A stretch of 64,000 bases of DNA from Hemerocallis citrina (taxonomy: Eukaryota > Streptophyta > Magnoliopsida > Asparagales > Asphodelaceae). This document shows, piece after piece, positions 1-11,700 of this stretch. Below the pieces are notes generated by a model. It saw nothing but the letters and a program-made list of their open reading frames with translations, was not told where the DNA came from and searched no databases. Where the stretch lies: NCBI GenBank assembly GCA_017893485.1, contig CM030364.1, positions 38,791,825 through 38,855,824 on the forward strand, written 5' to 3'. The translations under genes were made by a program, and so were the position numbers. The first letter of the stretch is position 1, and every line of letters begins with the position of its first letter.

Positions 1-1163
1 ATATAGATTTATTTATTTGAGTTAATGGTCATGATTACTTTGTTCAACAATAGCCAGAAGGAATACCCTTACTTTAAGAATGGATCTAGAACGATCCATT
101 CTCTTTTAGCTCCCATGCTCCTCTATCCGGCCGCTAAAAAATGTCAAAATATTCAAAATTTTGCTCAAGAACGTGTTGTAGTTATTGACTATTTAGCCAA
201 AATTTGACTTTTGATGAACAGTAGCGATCTATATTTGGCAGAAGATTTGGCTAAATGGAAAAAATAGTCCGACGAAATATTATTTTTCGTCTGTTAATCG
301 AACAGTATATGATTTACCATCCGATTATTTTTATTAATAAAATAATCGTACGGTAAATAATTTACCGTCCCAAATTTGTTTAAAAATTTTTTTAAAATCG
401 GACGGGAAATGATTTCCCGTCCGAATTTTTTTTATAATTTTTTTAAGGACGATAAATCATTAACAGTCCCATAATTTAAATGCTATAAAAAAAGAAGGTA
501 AATGATCTACCGTCCTTGGTTTTAAGACAAATTTTTTGATTTTTTTTAAACGTCACTAACATTTGTCACTATCATCTGCATGAAATTTTTTTATTAAGTT
601 TTTTTTCTTTTTTTAAATGTCGGACAGAAAATGATTTTCCGTCCGTCCTATTAAGATTTTGAAATGTCAAATTTTTGCTAACAACGACTACAGACTACAG
701 ACGAAAGTTATATTCGCTATTAGCTATATGCTCAAATTTGACTCCAACGACTACAGAAGCTCTCACATCTCGCTGCATATGTGATGTATTATTGCCTCAG
801 CTCCTACCCCTAAAAGATAACCTCCCGTTCCCTTTTTATCTAGACAGCGGCAACAGAATCGTGTAGTTAGATAGTTAGTTCATAAAGATCAAGGAAGAAC
901 TCACTTAATGGGTCTCCACTTCACCACCTAACTCCACATGAATGTTGTGGAAGTTGATATGTTTTTTCATTACAAATCAACTTATTGTTACCTAAAATCA
1001 TATGGGAAATTCACATACAGATGTACTAATAATCTATACGTAATCTATACGTGCTTTACATGTCCCAATAAATATATTTTAAAAATAAATACTAAGACGT
1101 AATTCAGCATTGAACCTGAGATATCTCTTTATTCTTTACATACTCTTTACAGATTACCTTCAA
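1..1163. other. AT-rich intergenic DNA without a recognisable gene
   Basis: Short open frames occur but none shows a domain or codon bias. The stretch holds the palindrome array described separately and, near 1020-1160, a degenerate copy of the Helitron-like repeat also seen near 53.9 kb. Confidence 0.6.
271..650. repeat. Array of imperfect palindromes, CACTA subterminal-repeat-like
   Basis: At least six short palindromes share the design GACGG-AAAT-(A/G)-ATTT-CCGTC. They start near 271, 349, 400, 448, 495 and 621; for example GACGGGAAATGATTTCCCGTC at 401-421. Spacing is mostly about 50 bp, with AT-rich spacers. Plant CACTA (En/Spm) transposons carry such repeated CCGTC palindromes next to their termini, so this may be one end of a CACTA element whose remainder lies left of the window. 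No CACTA terminus or transposase is visible. Confidence 0.45.
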
Positions 1164-1545
1164 CTAGTACTATACACGTGCGTTGCACATGGGAAAAATG
1201 GGAAGGGGAAATGAAAAGGGAAAAAAAAAAAAATCTACCAACACGTGCGCTGCACGTGTTGACAAAATGACACAATGACAAATGACACTAAGCCCTTCTC
1301 CCATTATAATATTAGAGATGACACCAACTTTTATTTTATATGAGTGACAATTTTGTAAAAAATTATGCCGTAAATAAATTTAAACTTGGAGGGTATTATG
1401 AAAACTAATCACAATTGAATAAATGACTGGTTAATATAACTCTCACTTAAAAATAAATAATTGAGATTAAATGTTTGAATGTCTACAAATGACAACCCCA
1501 ACTCTTCCATTATAATATTAGAGATTAGAGATTAGAGATTAGAGA
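1164..1545 (-). mobile_element. Helitron-like non-autonomous element
   Basis: Read on the minus strand, the left end gives a short hairpin (ACGTGCAACGCACGT-type) followed by CTAG and then T. That is the 3' end of plant Helitrons: hairpin, then CTRR, inserted before T. The right end reads TCTCTAATCTC on the minus strand, fitting a 5' TC start. The interior is closely similar to 53896-54244, including a shared block on cytosolic-looking AT-rich DNA with the phrase 'tatgagtgacaattttgtaa'. It codes for nothing. Confidence 0.55.
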
Positions 1546-1680
1546 TATAACGATGTCATTTTTAGTATAACTTTTTATTATTATTATTATTTACAAAATA
1601 ACTTGGGTTTTTTTTTTCTCCTCTCCCCCTAATGAACGTAAGTTTTTGTAATAACGAAAAAATAATTAGATTTTGTTAAA

Positions 1681-1703
1681 TGGGCCCAAAACAACTAGGC
1701 CCA
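1681..1703. promoter_or_regulatory. Paired TGGGCC / GGCCCA (site II-type) motifs upstream of HOP2
   Basis: TGGGCCC at 1681 and AGGCCCA near 1697 lie about 150 bp before the HOP2 start codon. Such site II (TCP-binding) elements are common in promoters of plant cell-proliferation genes. The link to HOP2 is inferred from position only. Confidence 0.35.
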
Positions 1704-1758
1704 CTTCTAGAAGCCCCCCAATATTGTTCTTCCCTCAATCCCTCTTCTTCACTATTTG

Positions 1759-1770
1759 TGGCGGGAAAAT
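1759..1770. promoter_or_regulatory. E2F-like site upstream of HOP2
   Basis: TGGCGGGAAAAT reads TTTTCCCGCC on the other strand and matches the E2F consensus TTTSSCGS. It lies 75-86 bp before the ATG. E2F control would fit a recombination gene, but the site was judged by eye only. Confidence 0.4.
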
Positions 1771-1844
1771 AAAACCCCCCAAAATTAGAAGAAATAGAAA
1801 TCATATGTCTGTTTAATCCTATCCTTCTCCGATCGACGACGATA

Positions 1845-4800
1845 ATGGCGCCCAAATCAGACAGCACCGAAGGTATCTTCTTCTTTCTATTGTCTCTTTT
1901 CCTTCGTTTTCGTTGAACGCGACAAAGCTGACGCCTTTTTCTTTGGTGGTTTCTAGGGATCGTTCTCAACTTCGTCAACGAGGTCAAAAGTCTATATCTT
2001 TTGCGGTATCTATTACTTAGTATTATTTCTAGGTCGATTTGTGAAGTGCCCATTAATTTGTTTGAACTTTTTAGGGTTTATTGTGAACAGTTGTTGATGT
2101 GAATGTTTTGTTAATCTGTAGATTTATATGAAATTTGGTTGAAATTTTGGTCAAAATTAATCGCAGGCATCAAATCTAAGTGCCCTTTTAATAGGAAGTC
2201 CTTGCGTTTTGTTTTGGCTGTTGTGATGTAGATTTATGATAGACCCAGGAGTTTTAAGCTGAGCATTTTAGGTATTTGATTATATTCTTAGTACATCAAT
2301 CACTCCAGATTGAATTTTCAGGGCCACGTAAATTTAAGACTGTTAGAATTGCGCAGAATTGTGCAGAAAGGCAGGGTGGAATCATATGGGTGTATTGTAC
2401 ATATGAAGATACTGCTGGATAGGATAGAAGTAGAAAGAAGTACTAAATGAATTGCTTAGTTTTATTCTGTACAATAGGGAATTGCATGCATCACACGTTT
2501 TGGGTCATCTGAATTATGTGTTGTGAATCTGTGATTTTAAGCTATATTTGATTTGGGTGAAAGTTACCTATTCAGAATTTAGCGAAGTAAGTGTTTTCTA
2601 ATATTTTATTCTTTCATATCCAACAATAGCTGCATAGGCGTGTATGCTTCTTTAAGATTTCAAAGTGTTATGGTTTTTGAGGGAAAATGATGTTAAATAA
2701 TCTGCTACAACCTACAAGAGAATTGTGAGAATATTAGGCTTTAATAGATCTTTAACACGTCTGCTTAATTTCTATATAGATATTCTAGCTCCACAAAAGA
2801 ATCGAGTGACCTAAATATGTTGAAAAAAAATGATAATATTTGCTAAAGATGTGTTGTGTTCGGAGATAAACAAAGAGATAATGTACAAAATGATTTCGGA
2901 ATGCGATAGGCAAATCCTACGTGGATGATTAGATCATATTTCTCCGTACACGATTGGTTTGGCAACCAATGAACAGAAATTCTTAATTGATTTTTTTGTT
3001 GTTTCTATTTGAATGAGAAATCCAACTAATATAAAGAAAATTGTTGATGGTGATTCTTTTTTTGATAAAAGGATAGAGTCAAACGACTCCAGCCGAAATA
3101 TATATAAATAAGAAATAGATACAAATGTACAAACAGTTTACTAGATGTAAAACCGACGGATTATACACGAAAATAACAAAACGCGATAAATGAGCCTCAA
3201 TTAGAAAAGCTAACAACTAAATCATAACACCCACACCCGACAAAACAGGGAATCTGAAGGAGCACACACAATAAAATAACAACCTCGAAGATCAGACCAC
3301 CAATGAAAGGCATAAAGCAGTTGCAGAATGCAGCAGCACAACTCAGGGAACTCAACTGGCACAATCCATACGCAAAGAAGAGCTGAACATGACCAACCAA
3401 AGGGAAGCAAAACGCTCCATCGAAACGACAGAACCCAAAACCTACATAGCAACAATAAAGAAGAAATGAGAGGAAATAGAAGCTAAACTGCAATCATAGA
3501 GTGAACAATCCAGAGAGGAATCAAGAACTCGAAAATAAACAATTGACAACAGCATAAAAAGCAAAGCATAACACAGAGGGAAATGAGGAAAATCAGGAAA
3601 GTAAAAAATATTAGATATGGGAATGACCTGCTAGAATGAAACTACGCTGGCAGCCAAAAGTAATCACAACCGCGCACGAAGCGCATACTGATGAAAACCA
3701 AACGCAAAGGTGGAGGCCACCTGCACTGCACAGGGTGCAAAAAGCTACATAAATTAGCACATCGCAGCAGCTCGACAAGAACCTTCTAGGACAACAACCA
3801 GAATCGAGATCAAGAGCGGACAACTGTTAACCCAAACTCTAAAATGCAAAAAATAAGAGGCGAAGAAGAAATAATAGACGGCAATAAGGAGTAAGAACAT
3901 TTAGCTAATAGAAAATAGATAAGATAATCATCTGCAACTATAAGAACAGTAAAAAATGGCTAAAAGAGTCCGGGAAACGAGCGAAACTCAAAACATGGAA
4001 GAAGTTTCGCAAAAACTAAGGAATTATGTGATGAAAACATCAATCACCCAAGAAGCAACATAAGAAAATAGCTGAACAAGAAGAAACACGAGTCAGGCGC
4101 CAAAAGAGCTAGTAGGGCTTTGCACAAGAAATAAAAAAAACCACCGTAAAGTAGAGTCAAAAAAATAAAAATCAAGATGGTGAAAGAAAGCTTCAGAAAC
4201 CGCGAAGCATCAGCTCTGCAATAAAGAGAGAAATAAATAAATTATAGAAAAAGAAACAAAATAAGAGAGAAGAAGAGGAGATAAAGCTTAAGGAGGGTGA
4301 AAACTATTATGCATGGAATCATCTACAACATAATGAAGACGGTGAAGGTGGAGTTTAGTAACTCTATTATGTGATAAACAACTAGCCCAGAATTTAGTAT
4401 AAAAAAGATCATCAATTAAACCCGAGATAAAGCAAGAAGTGTTCGAAAAAAATTCTGCAAGTTTCTTTCTTTCCAAATATTCCAAATTATCCCCATCATA
4501 GATAAGTCCCAAGAAGCAAGATAGGTGTTGTGCATTTTACGTGACCTCCAAGTACTCCAACACAATACAAGAGAACCTGGCTTTCCTCGAACCTGCCATG
4601 CTTTTTTACAAATGAACCATAATGGTTGGATGAAAGGACAATTGAGGAATAAGTGGTTCGTATTCTCGTCATGACTAAGACAAATATAACATTTTTGACC
4701 TAAAGTCAGATTCCTCTTGTTGAGATTATCAACTGTGAGTAGCTTGTTGTGAATAGAGAGCCACACAAGAATTTTAACTTTAAGAGGGGCAATGCACTTC

Positions 4801-7800
4801 GATATCACAGCATAAAACGGCGAGGTGACTCTAGAGTTGAGAAAATTGTAACATGATTTAACTGAATATGTTCCTGACTTGGACCATCGCCAAAAGACCT
4901 CGTCCTTAGGATGCCAGAGATAAGCACACAAGGACTAGAGAAGACTGATGTATTTAGGGAGAAGAGATGGGGGAAGCGATCTTTGAAAGGGAATATGCCA
5001 GTTCCTCTGATTGTGGTGAGCTACAATATACTCCGCTACCGTAGCATTAGGGTTGGACGCGAGATGATATAGCTATGGGAAATCAGAAGCAATTGTGATA
5101 TTACCCAGCCAGAAGTCGGCCCAAAATTTGACAGTGGTACCGTTGGCACACACCCTAGGAATACCACATTTAAAAGGTTCAACCACCTTCCACACCCCTT
5201 TCCAAAACAGAGAAGCCAAATGGAAGGAAGTTGGATTTAATTCCCAAATTTTGTGGCGACATTGGTATTTATGGATCATGATATGAGCCCAAGGCAAATG
5301 ATCATATTTGAGAATCTTCCAAATCCATTTACCAAGAAGAGCAAGGTATTGATGCCTAAGATTAAGAATACCAACGCCTCCTTCATGCTTAGCCTTGCAA
5401 ACTAAATTCCACTTACAAAGATGTTTCACTGCTTTGTAGCTTTGTAGTCGCAGGAACCAGACAAAAAAAATTCTTCTAATATCAATCATTTTGATAATCC
5501 AGATTGGCACAAAGAAGAAGGACATCATGTACAAAGGGATAGCTGAGAGAACAAAATTAATTAAAATTAATCTTCCGCCTCGAGATAGGTGACGGGCAGA
5601 CCAAACATTAAGTTTGCATTCTACTTTATCATTCATAGGGATCCAATCGTTTTTATGAAGTTTACCCCATCGCAATGGGATACCAAGATAAAATATAGGA
5701 AAAGAAACGGAGGCACAGTTGAAAAATTGCGCAATCTCAACTTGTCTACTTTCGGATCCTCCAAGCCAAAGCACTGAAGTCTTATTAAAATTAATCGTCA
5801 AACCTGATGCTTTCTCAAAAATATATAGAAGAAGCTTGAGATTGCGAAGGGTGGGCCCATTAGGTTTGGCGAAAAGAATAGTATCATCTGGTTATTGCAG
5901 ATGATACTATTGTTGGTGGTGATTCTAATTCCGCAAAAGAGTTTATATTCATGTTCCAAGTCCTATATTTCTAAATTAGAAGAAATGTAAGAGTTTGAGA
6001 GAATTTTACATGACCTAATTCTCTTCTATGTTGGTATTCCTTCATCTGAAATGGGGTCTACAAGTTGAAAAGGATCTAGGGAGCAAGGAACGATTTAAAG
6101 TTTCATGAGTGTAGATGACTCCTCTAACCCAATTTGACTATTCATCCAGTAAATAGATGAGAGAGATTTAAACCTCTTCATGTAGGTTTCTCTAATTCTA
6201 TTTATTGTACACGATCTCACTATAGATTACTTGACACCCAGTTCATTTCTCCAGTAAATAGATGAGAGAGATTTAAACCTCTTCATGTAGGTTTCTCTAA
6301 TTCTATTTATTGTACACGATCTCACTATAGATTACTTGACAGTTGACACCCAGTTCATTTCTTGAAGAATCTCAACCACTCTTAATCAAACCTGAACGTA
6401 TAACCACAGCTCCCTTCTGAGTTTTCTTAACCGTCATCCCAGATGCAATTCAGTGGGCTTCATGCCAATTTCCCTCAAAAGAAAATGCCATTGACTGGCA
6501 AAAGATGCCAGTCAACAAGTCATGTGCCATCTTCAGAAGTTCATCTTTGTTCTTCAGTCCATACTTCGATTTGGACATGACTTTATCCAAATAATCCCTA
6601 TTCTTAAAAAGAACTGCACAAAGGTTGTCTTCAATCCTCTCAGAATGTAGTAGATCTGCTGAAAACTTTGCATCTGCTCCTAATAGCCATGACGAGCTAT
6701 TGCAAAAATGAAAATAGCCATGTCAAGCTATTAGTTACAGATCTGTTATTCCCCCTTCAGGCATCATGCCAGAACTTCTTAACACTAGGTTATACTAACA
6801 CTAGGTTATGTATTAAGTCTGTCTTATTTGATCATAACATTTGATTGTAATAAAAAAAAGGTTGAAAATAAAATGAGTCAGTTAGTGCCTAAGACTCTGC
6901 TCTGGTCGTGTATTATATTCGTAACGTAGAATTCGAGAATGGCAGAAAAATTCTTGCTGTGCCCAAAAACTTGTGATATGTGTCTTCATCATATTTTTGA
7001 TTGAATTATTATTACGCATGCTGGTGTGCGCAGAAACTTATCATATACGTCTTCAACATATTTTTATTAAATAAGTTTTACACATTCTTTTGTATTCTCA
7101 GCTTCGCATACTGCTGATATTTATTATTGAGTTCTAAGGAGACTAATTGTCATAAGAATAAGTGATTAAGAATACATATAAGCATTCTGATATAATACAG
7201 TTTATTTCTTCATCAGCAAAATAGGCCATTAAATTCACAAAATGTTGCTGACGCTTTGCAAAAGTATAATCTCAAGAAGACTGCAGTCCAGAAAGCACTG
7301 GATGCCCTAGCTGATAGTGGACAAATTTCATTTAAAGAGTATGGTAAACAGAAAATTTACATTGCTCGTCAAGATCAGTTCAAGATACCCAATCCTGAGG
7401 AGCTAGATCAGATGAAGAAGGACAATGCAAAGCTACAGGAAGAACTTCAAGACCAAAAGAAAGCAATACAAGAAATTGAGACCGGTAAGCACATTCCTTA
7501 TTTCTTCCTTCTATATTTTTAGTTAATGAGTTACTGAATATAATACTTCTGTTTTTAATTTCAGAAATTCGAGCACTGCAGTCGAACATGACTATGGAGG
7601 AAATACATGGCAAGGAGGCTAAACTGCAAGCTGAAGTATTTTCTGTTAATTTGCTTATTGTATAATAGTTATGTGGACAACATATGGTGTTGAAAACTGG
7701 AATATTTCTCACCAGGTTTCTGAAATGGAGGGGAAATTGAAGAAACTTCGAAGTGGGGTTGTTTTGGTAAAACCAGAAGATAAAAAGGCAATCCAAGAGA

Positions 7801-8075
7801 CATACAGTGAGAAGATTAACCAGTGGAGGAAAAGAAAGAGGATGTTTAAAGAGTTATGGGATGCTATAACAGAGAACTCCCCCAAAGACCTGAAAGAATT
7901 TAAGGTTATTACTCTTCTTGAGCTAAACTTTCATGTTCTTATGATTTTACCTTCTGTAAGGAAAATTTATTTGCAGGAAGAACTGGGGATCGAGTACGAC
8001 GAAGATGTTGGGGTGAATTTGCAGGCTTTTGTTGATTTAATCAATCCTAATAAAAAAAGGAAGATAGCTCCATGA
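1845..8075 (+). CDS. HOP2: Homologous-pairing protein 2 (HOP2/TBPIP), six exons
   Basis: HOP2 works with MND1 in the meiotic nucleus to stimulate strand invasion by DMC1/RAD51. Exons: 1845-1872, 1957-1982, 7217-7484, 7565-7635, 7716-7904 and 7977-8075. All junctions are GT-AG and the phases close exactly, giving 226 residues, the usual size of plant HOP2. The ATG is chosen because it gives the conserved plant N-terminus MAPKSD. Residues 1 to about 75 form the winged-helix DNA-binding region (NLKKTAVQKALDALADSGQI, then EYGKQKIYIARQDQF). A Lys/Glu-rich coiled coil for MND1 pairing follows, then INQWRKRKRMF and the C-terminal EELGIEYDEDVG. Intron 2 is 5234 bp because a LINE inserted in it, and its donor GTCAAA is weak. 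The gene appears intact; expression cannot be judged. Confidence 0.93.
3041..3057 (+). repeat. Target-site duplication, left copy, of the intron LINE
   Basis: TTGTTGATGGTGATTCT at 3041-3057 recurs as TTGTTGGTGGTGATTCT at 5910-5926, with one mismatch in 17. It abuts the poly(A) end of the LINE (a T-run on the plus strand). Confidence 0.85.
3058..5909 (-). mobile_element. 5'-truncated L1-type LINE inside HOP2 intron 2
   Basis: A 2.85-kb LINE lies antisense to HOP2 and is bounded by a 17-bp TSD. Its 3' end is at 3058, with a short T-run and a GAGTC-AAAC-GACTC hairpin just inside. The coding part keeps only sequence from the reverse-transcriptase YADD motif onward, so the copy is 5'-truncated. 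About 1.3 kb at 3058-4290 is 3' UTR with no domain. The 5' junction carries a 14-bp fold-back at 5877-5911. Confidence 0.9.
4416..5890 (-). pseudogene. LINE ORF2 fragment: end of reverse transcriptase and zf-RVT domain
   Basis: The piece at 5073-5890 begins at the catalytic motif (..DDTILFAKPN) and runs through the thumb-like region with FYLGIPLRWGKL, LSRGGRLILIN and GGVGILNLR, which are typical of plant LINE ORF2. The piece at 4416-4931 is the zinc-binding RT-associated domain (zf-RVT), with CYICLSHDENTNHLFLNCPF and IWNIWKERN. A break of about 140 bp with stops separates them, so the ORF is dead. Endonuclease and the first half of RT are absent by 5' truncation. Confidence 0.88.
5877..5911. 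repeat. 14-bp perfect inverted repeat at the LINE 5' junction
   Basis: AATAGTATCATCTG at 5877-5890 and its exact reverse complement at 5898-5911 flank a 7-bp loop. One arm is the LINE's own YADD codons; the other lies against the TSD. This suggests a snap-back or template switch while the 5' junction was being formed. Confidence 0.8.
5910..5926 (+). repeat. Target-site duplication, right copy, of the intron LINE
   Basis: TTGTTGGTGGTGATTCT matches 3041-3057 at 16 of 17 positions. It overlaps the fold-back by two bases. Confidence 0.85.
6146..6362 (+). repeat. 105-bp tandem duplication in HOP2 intron 2
   Basis: The block starting CCAGTAAATAGATGAGAG at 6146 is repeated from 6251 almost unchanged. 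The second copy has a 7-bp extra GTTGACA near its end. No coding content is seen. Confidence 0.85.
6372..6680 (-). pseudogene. Unrecognised antisense coding-like fragment in HOP2 intron 2
   Basis: One minus-strand frame stays open for about 76 codons, has a single TGA, and continues for about 25 more codons. It contains HSERIEDNLCAVLFKNRDYL and SKSKYGLKNKDELLKMAHDL. The amino-acid mix looks like a soluble helical protein rather than random AT-rich translation. There is no obvious start. I do not recognise the family. It may be a captured host-gene fragment or an old exon remnant. Confidence 0.3.
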
Positions 8076-8498
8076 GGGCTCACTTCATTGCATGAGAAAA
8101 AATCACTTCTGTTTGCGAGGTTTTGTATATTCGAAATGGAACGAGTCAAGAATGTATAGTTTGAGTATTCTTCACTGAGATTGTAGTAGAAAACAACTGT
8201 TTCTTTTTACGAGGGTGTTTATCCTAGTGCTAGATTCTATGATTGCTCCTCTTGATTTCTCTTCTTCCTGTTAGTTTGATTTATAGAAGTAAGAAAATGA
8301 GGTGCTTGGTAGTATGGGCAGCAATGCATTTCTCGATTTGCTTATACATAACGCTACAGCCATCTAATTTATTGGCATTACTAGAAAGATATTACAAAAC
8401 TTCGCAAAATTAGAGTGAGAGCTATAGACTTCATGTCTTCTCCAAATATCTTTACTGCCTATCAACATAACAAAAAAATAATTGTGCCTGTACGGACA
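8076..8498 (+). other. HOP2 3' UTR and downstream spacer
   Basis: AT-rich sequence after the HOP2 stop, with several AATAA-like stretches but no clear single poly(A) signal. No other gene is visible before the LINE target site at 8499. Confidence 0.5.
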
Positions 8499-8516
8499 TG
8501 AGATTTCAGTTGTGTT
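8499..8516 (+). repeat. 18-bp target-site duplication, left copy (LINE 1)
   Basis: TGAGATTTCAGTTGTGTT at 8499-8516 is identical to 15046-15063, and the T-run (poly(A) on the minus strand) follows at once. Confidence 0.95.
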
Positions 8517-8795
8517 TTTTTTTATAGAAAAAAGTAATCATGATTACCGATTTCATTAATGAAAGATTAACGAAACCACAAAATATCCGAGCTACAAATC
8601 TACGATACAACATTGCCCTACGGCAAAAACAACAAAATATCGAGATAACAAAGAACCTACTGTCTAGCAAAATACAGTGCTCTATGGCACATACAACAGA
8701 TATCTGTTACATCAGAACCAAAAGATAGTTGATCTCCTATAGAACCTGCCTCCAAAAGGAACGATCGGAGTCTAGTGCTACCATGTCCTTGCCTA

Positions 8796-11700
8796 TCAGT
8801 CTGTCCCTTCGAATCTGATCCTCTTCCTTGACCCTGTATGACCTGTCCAATCATCTATTAGGACCATGATTTTATGCAATAAAATATAAAATTTGCATCT
8901 AATGTTACGGAAACATAAATCATTTCTGTCGAGCCAAATAGACCAGAGAATCGCTCCAGTCGTAGTGTCCCAACCTATCCTATGATCTTTCTTTATGTTA
9001 CTGGCTCGCCAGTTCCCCCATAAGTCTTCGATACACTTAGGTGTCTCTACAGTATGGAAACCCAATCCCATAATCTCCCAAATAAGTGTAGCTCTAGGGC
9101 ACCTAATGAAGATGTGGTTAGTGTCCTCCGTTTCCAAATTGCAGTGCTGACATGTTACGTCTATCGGGAGATTTCTTTTCCTAAGATTGGTTTTGGTCAG
9201 AATTGCGTTGTTGTGTACCAACCAGAGGAAGGCTTTCACTTTGTTTGGGACTTGTGATTTCCAGATTGTAATAGCCTGATTGCTTCTAATACCCCCATCG
9301 TTCAAGAAGCCATACATCGATGCTACTGAGAACATCGGAGTTGGGCCCCTTGTCCATTCTCTTTCATCCTGTATTTCCCTCTCCTGACGAGCCACCCTCA
9401 TCAACATTTCTTTCAACGCGTCTAGTTGCATTATTCCTATGCTTGATAGTGTACCTCTGAAAACTAATCTCAGTCTTCTATTCTTTCAGACGTCCGCAAC
9501 TAGATCATCCTCCCTAGTAGCTTCGTTTGCGAGGTCTGGGAAAAGAGATTGTAGTGTATTATCTCCGCACCACCTATCCTTCCAAAATCTAGTATTTTTC
9601 CCGTTTCCTATTTTGCAAATCGTGTTCGAATGGAAAATATCCCCCACTTGGGCGATTCCTTTCCATAAGAATGAGGCCTTTCCTTGTTTGCATTTTCCTC
9701 CGAATCTAACAATTTTCCGCCTTCGATATCTCATGAAGGAATTGCTCCACCAAGCCTTTCGTTGCTTGTGCATTTTCCACCACCATTTGGCTGGGAGCGC
9801 CTTGTTCATGTCTCGTAGGTTGATGATACCCAGTCCGCCAAACTCTCTTTTCTTGCAAACTCTATCCCATTTCACCAAATGATACCCCTTAGCCTCACTA
9901 TTTCCTTTCCAGAGGAAACCCCACCTGCATCTGTCGATTCTTTGGATAACCCAGTTTGGAATCTCGTAAATGGACATGAGATACGTCGGCAACCTACTTA
10001 GGATTGATGAGAATGATTCTACCTCCAAGAGATAGAAACTTTCCTTTCCACCCTGCTAATTTCTTCTCGATCTTTTCAATGAGGGGCATCCAATCATATT
10101 TTTGCATTTTACCAGGTCTGATATTGGTGCCAAGTTACCGAAGAGGTTATTCTCCTTTCTCGCAATCTAGTAAAGAGGAGGTATCCTCCATCGAAATTGC
10201 ATTGTTATTGCTAAGAGCCGTCACACAACTCTTGTGAAGATTCACAACCAATCCAGACCAAAACTCGTAACACCTCAATAAAATACGGATGGCCATTATT
10301 TCCTCCACGTTTGCCACCCCAAACATGAGAGTGTCGTCTGCATACTATAGGATAGACAAAGGAGACGCGATCCCCTTGACTTGAACTCCCATGATAATAC
10401 CTCCCTCTATTCCTCTCCTGGTCATTTTTGCCAGTCCGTCTGCAACGATCATAAAAATAAGAGGTGATAATGGATCTCCCTGTCTCAAGCCGCTCTTGCA
10501 TTTGATATCTTTCCCTCTCGCTCCGTTTATTTGGATAAAAGATTTGTCATTCCTGACACACATATTCATCCACCTCCTCCATTTTTCTCTGAATCCTTTT
10601 AGCTCCAACGCTTCGTCCACACAGTCCCACTCCACTGTATCGTAAGCTTTTTCGAAGTCTAGCTTTAAAAGGAAACCGTCGATTTTGTCTTTGTTTCCTC
10701 TGAAGACCATTTCATGGGCTGAAGCAATACTATCCAGAATGTCTCTACCTTTAACAAATCCGCTTTGAGAAGCGTTGACAATCTCGTTAAGGTGAGGTGA
10801 TAGTCTATTGGCTAATACCTTGGTGATGATTTTGAAAGATCCATGAATCATACTAATTGGCCGTAGGTCCTTGACCCTAAGGACCTCTGCCTTCTTTGGG
10901 ATTAGCACCACATTTGTATAGTTCAGCCTCTCAATCTGTATAGCTTCCTCGAAGAGCCCATGAGCAATGTCTAAAAAATCCGACCTAATGATAGGCCAAA
11001 ACCACAAGTAGAAAAAAATCGGAAAACCGTCAGGTCCTGGTGCCTTATCTTGCCCCAAACCCATTATAGCCTTAAGTATTTCTGTCTCCTCAAAAGGCTC
11101 CTCCAGATTTTCAATTCCCTCAATACTAGAGTCGCTCCACATATCTGAGTTCAATTTACCTCTAAGAATTCTCTTCTTACCCAATAAATCTCTGAAAGAC
11201 GTATCTATATGGTTTCTAATTGCTGTGTCGTCCTCCATCCACACCTCTCCTACAAATAAACCCCCAATTTGATTGTTCTATCTTTTCCCAATTGCCACCT
11301 TATGGAAGAAAGCCGTGTTAAAGTCTCCTTCTTTGAGCCACTCGATCCTGGATCTCTGTCTCCAATAGCATTCTTCCTGTTCCCCAATATGGTGTAGTTC
11401 AGCTCTGCTGTTAGACAGTTCCTCATATTCCGCCTCCTGCAGAGGTCTCTCTTCCTCCATTGTTTCCAATTCCTGAACCCTTAGGCTGAGAGTCTCTTTT
11501 CTTCTTCTGGTTTCCTCGTAATCTTCCTTAGCCCACTTTTTCAGACATTTCTGCAACTGTCTTAGCTTTAGATTCCAGTTCGAGATTGCATCGGTCGAGT
11601 TCGTCGGCTCTGCCCAGGAATTTTCTATGATCGACCAGATGTTAGCATTGTAGGTCCATGATTTCTCAAATTTGAACTGGCGAGTCTGCTCTCTTCTGCT

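Noticed and set aside
25..207. 60-codon ORF at the window start
   Set aside because: No homology recognised, AT-rich surroundings, no splice or promoter context.
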